Shown: positions 41,801 to 45,429 of the stretch, piece after piece
Layout: each line of letters starts with the position of its first letter
Position numbering within the stretch: the first letter of the stretch is position 1
Origin: Candidatus Bathyarchaeota archaeon
GTDB lineage: Archaea; Thermoproteota; Bathyarchaeia; Bathyarchaeales; Bathycorpusculaceae
Direction: 5' to 3'
Assembly (NCBI GenBank): GCA_023488905.1
Contig: JAMDCQ010000004.1
Coordinates: forward strand, 1-45,429
Length of the DNA: 45,429 nucleotides
Program-made: the position numbers and the translations under genes
Notes under the pieces: generated by a model
Databases searched by the model: none
Told to the model about the DNA's origin: nothing
What the model saw: the letters and a program-made list of their open reading frames with translations, nothing else

Positions 41801-42980
41801 TTAAATCACTTGATTGAGCTAGCTTAGCGTTGAGTATGTGTGCTTCTTTAGTTAAGCGTTTCTTTGCCAACTTGCAATACTCTAGGTCAACGTCTATGCC
41901 AATAGCCTTGCGGTTATCCAAAACTGCGGCTACTAGAGTCGTTCCGGAACCCGAGAAGGGATCTAAAATTACGTCGCCCACATAACTGAAAAGTTTAATG
42001 CATCTATGAGGGAGTTCAAGAGGAAACGGCGCAGGGTGCCCAGTCCGCTTTTTACTTTCTCCTTGAAATGTCCAAAGGCCGTTAGTCCAATTCATAAAGT
42101 CATCGCGGTTGATATCAGAAATCTTGCTACCGCTGTTTTTCTTCCAGGTTTCTTTGTACAGGATAACAATTAATTCAACAGGTGCAATAACAAAAGGAGC
42201 AGAAGCACGCATCCACGAGCCCCAAGCAGTCCTTCGTGAAATATTACCTTCGTTCCAAACAATTGTTGAATGATACTTGAAGCCTATTTTCTTAGCTATA
42301 GTGGTTAAATCTGCGCCCACGCTTTGTTGGCCATTTTTGTTTTTGTCCAATGGAATGTTTAAGCAGAAGCGCCCGTCGTTTTTCAACCACTCGTAACAAC
42401 GAGACATCCATTTCCTGCTAAATTCGAGATATCCCTCGTAAGAAATTTGATCGTTATGACTGTTGTATTTTATGTCTACGTTGTACGGGGGGGACGTAAC
42501 TATCAGATCTATGCTGTCATTTTCTATAACTTTAGTTTGGATAACATTTTCATTAAATATCCAAGCAGAATTGGCCTGGAAATATGGCTTAACGCTCCCT
42601 ATCTCAGTCGCTTCCAGCTTGATATTCGTTGGTTTTAATTCTGGCTCTTTAGGGCATATTTTAGTTTGAGGCAATGACAGTTCAAGAGGGACAGTTTCTA
42701 TCGGCTTTACTTCGACAGAGGTACTTTTCAGAAATGGTTCGACTGTGTCAATTTCGAAGCTTCCATTATTTCTGCGAATGGTGACTTCAGTACCCACAGC
42801 ATATTTACTCTTTAAAAAATCTGACCACAAGCGTCCATACTTATCGACTTTTGCTGGTACACCATTAACTTTGGTAGTGAAAGGCATCCTATTTTGACCC
42901 AAGAGTTCTGCCCTATTTTTAACTGGTATTTGAACGAAACCTAATTCAACCTCTTTTCCCTTGAGCGCCTTTGTTACCAT
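41793..42980 (-). CDS. type II DNA methyltransferase (amino-methyltransferase, TSPPY class)
   Basis: A 395-residue enzyme. The catalytic motif TSPPY is at 162-166 and the SAM-binding FSGSGTT at 342-348, in the order typical of the beta class of N4-cytosine or N6-adenine methyltransferases. Residues 1-130 are an extra domain (with KVDKYGRLWSDFLKSKY and VGTEVTIRR) that I do not recognise; it may recognise DNA or tune the pair. A minus-strand TATA candidate lies at 43010-43022. It forms an operon with the HNH nuclease gene. Confidence 0.88.
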   Translation of the reverse strand: MVTKALKGKEVELGFVQIPVKNRAELLGQNRMPFTTKVNGVPAKVDKYGRLWSDFLKSKYAVGTEVTIRRNNGSFEIDTVEPFLKSTSVEVKPIETVPLELSLPQTKICPKEPELKPTNIKLEATEIGSVKPYFQANSAWIFNENVIQTKVIENDSIDLIVTSPPYNVDIKYNSHNDQISYEGYLEFSRKWMSRCYEWLKNDGRFCLNIPLDKNKNGQQSVGADLTTIAKKIGFKYHSTIVWNEGNISRRTAWGSWMRASAPFVIAPVELIVILYKETWKKNSGSKISDINRDDFMNWTNGLWTFQGESKKRTGHPAPFPLELPHRCIKLFSYVGDVILDPFSGSGTTLVAAVLDNRKAIGIDVDLEYCKLAKKRLTKEAHILNAKLAQSSDLIE

Positions 42981-43085
42981 TACTATCCGTTCTGCTATCG
43001 TATCTTTTCTTAGCTATAAGTTTACTCTATTTTTCAGGTATATTAGCTGAAGCCTCACTTAATGGAATCCACATGGCGATGTCTT

Positions 43086-43103
43086 CAACATGGAGCCATG
43101 TTG
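43086..43103. promoter_or_regulatory. perfect palindrome near the R-M operon
   Basis: CAACATGGAGCCATGTTG: 8-bp arms around AG, about 106 bp upstream of the methyltransferase start. It could be a control-protein operator or a structured RNA stem. Confidence 0.45.
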
Positions 43104-43241
43104 GGACTGTGGTGGAAATCGGTTATGCCACACCGAAACAGACGCCCCAAACCGCTGCAACCCCAAAACGCAGCCGCCCACAGTTGCCGTCGTGTGGTGT
43201 GCCGTAAACCAAAACACCCACATAAAGAGCGAAACAATTTT

Positions 43242-43265
43242 GCCTTTTTATAAGGGGAGGGGGTC
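43242..43265 (-). repeat. pyrimidine/TATA intergenic motif, copy C
   Basis: On the minus strand it begins GACCCCCTCCCCTTATAAAA and continues AGGC. It is similar to copies A and B, with the same C-rich tract abutting a TATA-like run. Confidence 0.45.
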
Positions 43266-43304
43266 TATGGCAGAGCAACAAACTTCCTCTTGACGTGGCT
43301 TCGC

Positions 43305-43338
43305 TTCTGCTTGCGGATTGCTCCACAACCAGTCTGCA
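43305..43338 (-). repeat. dispersed 34-bp repeat, copy 2
   Basis: The reverse complement equals 5459-5492 exactly. Confidence 0.75.
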
Positions 43339-43736
43339 GTTGCCCACAGCAGCCAAACCCAAAATGCAGCTGCCCACACAAGCCGTTGGTTGTTGTTGAA
43401 ACAAGAGGGGGGTTCGGCAACAACTACTAAAGAAAAAACAGGTTATAACCAAAAAGAAACAGCCTAAAAGTCTAAAATAGCCTAGAAAAGACCTAAATTC
43501 CATTTCCAATAGAACCCCAGAAAAAGAGAAAACAGAGACGTAGCAAAACCCTTTTACCATTTTTGTTTTTGGTGTGGGCGCAGATTTGCAGTCACATATT
43601 TTTAAATCACAGCCGAACTGACATATTGATGTAAACCTATCATGAGGTCACAGCTAAACGAGTAAAAGCGACGCGAGTTTCCAAGCCGCTGCTGACTTTT
43701 TTCATGTAATGACCTGATTGGTAGGGAGGTGAAGAC

Positions 43737-44291
43737 TTGTCAAGACATAAATTTGAATCCCAAAAGAATCGCCCCGACTACATAGAAGACTTAACCTCAC
43801 GAGACATGAAACACATACATGAAGACGAAGAAACCCCAGAGGACGAAGCACAAACTATAGAAGACGCAGAGGAAGGCTGGCAACAGAAAAATCCGTCACC
43901 AATGGCAGGGCGAATATCTGGAACCATGGAGGAACTTGAACGCATGCAGAGCTCTGAAATGATAACCAGCGACGAAGTCCGCCAATGCATCAAAGATTCC
44001 CTGGATTGCTATCAAAGCTGCACCGACACCACCATTCACTGCCTAAACCTCAGAGGAAAACACGCCGAACCCGACCACATCAACCTCCTCATGGACTGCG
44101 CAAAAATCTGCAACCTCAACGCCGACTTCATGATACGCAACTCAATCTACTACCCCCAAACATGCGGCATCTGCGCGGACATCTGCGACGAATGCGCGGA
44201 TGATTGCGACCGCTTTGACGAAGACTTCATGAAGGAATGCGCCAGCGCTTGCAGGCGTTGCGCTGAGTCTTGCCGGGAAATGGCGAGATAA
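43737..44291 (+). CDS. Cys-rich four-helix protein, copper-storage (Csp/DUF326) like
   Basis: A 184-residue protein. The first about 80 residues are acidic and low-complexity (DEETPEDEAQTIEDAEEG). Residues about 95-184 carry 15 Cys in the helical CxxxC/CxxC pattern (CGICADICDECADDC and CASACRRCAESC) of cytosolic Csp copper storage proteins and DUF326. Those proteins bind many Cu(I) ions in the bundle core. TTG start, supported by GGGAGGTGAAGAC just upstream. The acidic extension is not a usual part of the family. It precedes a hemerythrin gene by 42 bp, probably in one operon. Confidence 0.8.
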   Translation: MSRHKFESQKNRPDYIEDLTSRDMKHIHEDEETPEDEAQTIEDAEEGWQQKNPSPMAGRISGTMEELERMQSSEMITSDEVRQCIKDSLDCYQSCTDTTIHCLNLRGKHAEPDHINLLMDCAKICNLNADFMIRNSIYYPQTCGICADICDECADDCDRFDEDFMKECASACRRCAESCREMAR

Positions 44292-44333
44292 CCCCGAATA
44301 CTTTCTTGTTTTTCGCGGGATGGAGGTGATTGT

Positions 44334-44819
44334 ATGGAGAGCCCTGTTTTACAGGATGAACTCAGACGGGAGCAGGAAAAACTAAGAGACAACGCTACAA
44401 TCTATGACATACTGAAGCTGGAGCATAAAGATGTAAAGAGACTGTTTAAACAAATCATCGATGAAGAACGCTACCAAGACAACATTTACAATCAGATTCG
44501 GACAGCTTTGCAGATACACATGGCAGGCGAAGAAAAACTTCTCTACCCACGGTTAGAAAACAACGAGGAAACAAGGTTGCTGACGCTTGAATCCTACGAG
44601 GAACATGAAGTTAGCAAGAAAGTGATGAACGACATAGACGACACTAATGACAACGAAGCCAAACTAGCAAAAATTAAGGTTCTAAGCGAAACAATCGACA
44701 TGCACGTTGAGGAGGAAGAAGGGGAACTTTTCAAGAAAGCTAAAAGAGTCCTCTCAGACGAAGATGAACGGGAAATTGCTAGGCAGTTCATGAGCGAAAA
44801 AATGAATAAGCTACCATAG
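44334..44819 (+). CDS. hemerythrin HHE-domain protein
   Basis: A 161-residue protein. Ligand pattern of a di-iron bundle: H31 in KLEHKDVKRLF, H62 and E66 in HMAGEEKLLYP, H91 in EEHEVSKK, H124 and E128 in HVEEEEGELF. Hemerythrin-like proteins bind O2 or NO at a di-iron site or repair iron centres. ATG at 44334 with GGAGGTGAT upstream. It follows the Csp-like gene at 42 bp spacing, so a common role in oxidant or metal stress is reasonable. Confidence 0.9.
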   Translation: MESPVLQDELRREQEKLRDNATIYDILKLEHKDVKRLFKQIIDEERYQDNIYNQIRTALQIHMAGEEKLLYPRLENNEETRLLTLESYEEHEVSKKVMNDIDDTNDNEAKLAKIKVLSETIDMHVEEEEGELFKKAKRVLSDEDEREIARQFMSEKMNKLP

Positions 44820-44843
44820 AAACAGGCATAATCAAAGTGCCCT

Positions 44844-44871
44844 CTTTTTAGATTATTTTAGACTATTTTTT
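44844..44871 (+). terminator. T-rich terminator after hemerythrin
   Basis: Three T-runs (CTTTTTAG, ATTATTTTAG, CTATTTTTTCG) begin about 25 bp after the stop codon. Confidence 0.5.
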
Positions 44872-44969
44872 CGAGGTGCATTGGAACTGTCGCTGAATAA
44901 ACCCTTCCAAAGAAGCCCGACTTTCAAGGTGATGCTGTTCACGGAAAACGCAACGGACGCCACGCAAAG

Positions 44970-44990
44970 CGCACCGTTGGGTGCGTTTTT
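44970..44990 (+). terminator. hairpin followed by T-run
   Basis: CGCACC-GTTG-GGTGCG is a 6-bp GC-rich stem with a four-base loop, followed by TTTTT. It has the look of an intrinsic terminator. It lies in the gap before the truncated secreted-protein gene, about 150 bp from the hemerythrin stop. Confidence 0.35.
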
Positions 44991-45101
44991 CGTCATCCTA
45001 TTAGGATCCAAATATCTGGTGTATGCAGAAACCTATAGAGGGAGTAGTCCAGAAACCTTGACAAGGCTTTAGTCAAGAAACCTAAACAAGAAGTCTTTAA
45101 T

Positions 45102-45429
45102 TTGAAATCCCCGCCAGTGTTCATGTGGCTGGCAAACTTGACCAAAACCATCGCTTTAGCCCTCATACTGGTTCTGGCAACATCAAGCCTAATAATGGTT
45201 GGAAGTAGCTCTGAGCAAACAATACCTAAACCGTCAATACCAGAATTCACCCTTAAATATGTTGATCTATCCTATGACGTTCCAGTAACGACCAGTATAG
45301 ACCAATATACAGGAAAAACAGTGACTATACAGGGGTACCACGTAGAGAACAGAACGATACAACTTACCATTAAGAACCAACCATTTACCTCATATATTGA
45401 AAATGGGCAAAACATATCATTCTACTTCA
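45102..45429 (+). CDS. secreted/membrane protein, N-terminal fragment
   Basis: The frame runs off the right edge. From the TTG at 45102 (GTG at 45117 and ATG at 45123 are alternatives) it gives KSPPVFMWLANLTKTIALAL, an N-terminal hydrophobic segment, then IPKPSIPEFTLKYVDLSYDV and VTIQGYHVENRTIQLTIKN. This looks like the beta-rich ectodomain of a family I associate with Bathyarchaeia secreted proteins, from memory. N-glycosylation sequons are present (NRT, NIS). There is no obvious ribosome binding site. Confidence 0.65.
   Translation, partial: MKSPPVFMWLANLTKTIALALILVLATSSLIMVGSSSEQTIPKPSIPEFTLKYVDLSYDVPVTTSIDQYTGKTVTIQGYHVENRTIQLTIKNQPFTSYIENGQNISFYF

Larger units (their letters stand above)
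42981..43736. other. repeat-rich noncoding region
   Basis: A 756-bp gap. It holds a perfect palindrome at 43086-43103, a degenerate repeat of GCAG(C/T)(C/T)GCCCACA at 43170, 43336 and 43366, a pyrimidine/TATA motif at 43242-43265, one copy of the 34-bp dispersed repeat at 43305-43338, and a TATA-like ATATTTTTAAATC near 43596-43608 for the gene at 43737. Open frames here are unconvincing. It may be the scar of a mobile element or contain noncoding RNA. Confidence 0.5.

Noticed and set aside
43123-43560. A 145-residue minus-strand open frame in the repeat-rich gap
   Set aside because: It is Cys/Phe/Ser-rich with no domain pattern, spans the dispersed and degenerate repeats, and lacks a ribosome binding site.
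44881-45072. A 63-residue plus-strand frame between hemerythrin and the last gene
   Set aside because: It lacks a start signal, and the hairpin with T-run lies within it.

Overview
The window is archaeal chromosome. The informational and lipid genes are of archaeal type: family B DNA polymerase, type IA topoisomerase with C-terminal zinc motifs, XPD-like helicase, RadB-like ATPase, Clp1/Grc3-like polynucleotide kinase, GPN-loop GTPase, CDP-archaeol synthase, STT3 and an Alg7-like GlcNAc-1-phosphate transferase. The mix of TATA-type promoters, strong GGAGGTGA ribosome binding sites, frequent GTG/TTG starts, PQQ-type beta-propeller surface proteins and the truncated secreted protein at the right edge fits the TACK lineage, most probably Bathyarchaeia. 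That placement is inference from protein character and was not computed.

Layout. 0.15-5.3 kb: a membrane-anchored winged-helix regulator, then an alpha-glucan operon (GH57 amylase, small HTH protein, orphan GT-B half, full GT4 enzyme). 5.6-9.7 kb: GPN GTPase, HTH protein, RidA, a bacterial-type MetK and a DUF488 protein, with an intergenic tandem repeat. 9.75-11.2 kb: an AT-rich two-gene cassette, a protein with the N-terminal motif SDFVTNSSSVSY (read through an apparent frameshift) coupled by TAATG to a radical SAM protein with a SPASM-like Cys-rich tail. 11.2-15.7 kb: m5C RNA methyltransferase, a KGG peptide, a C2H2 finger protein, and a deacetylase / ATP-grasp / HAD operon. 15.8-30.8 kb: the informational core (PolB, TopA, RadB, RNase H-like protein, Clp1, XPD, Nth) interleaved with N-glycosylation genes (Alg7-like, STT3, and a three-TM protein resembling the eukaryotic OST subunit OSTC/DC2) and CarS. 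31.1-39.2 kb: two radical SAM enzymes and two PQQ-repeat surface proteins, one with 16 blades. 39.2-43.7 kb: an AT-rich accessory island with a ribbon-helix-helix/nuclease-like pair, a divergent RHH gene, a type II restriction-modification pair and repeat-rich noncoding DNA. 43.7-45.4 kb: a Cys-rich copper-storage-like four-helix protein, a hemerythrin and the start of a secreted protein.

How the genes fit together. The GT4/GH57 operon should make and remodel storage glucan. Alg7-like, STT3 and the OSTC-like protein would build and transfer the dolichol-linked glycan to surface proteins such as the sequon-rich PQQ-like protein at 32.8 kb. The Csp-like and hemerythrin proteins suggest metal and O2/NO handling. 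The best candidate for an undescribed system is the 9.75-11.2 kb radical SAM cassette, which looks like a peptide or protein maturation unit. The second is the OSTC-like protein encoded in the topoisomerase operon. No tRNA, rRNA, CRISPR array or intact insertion sequence was seen.
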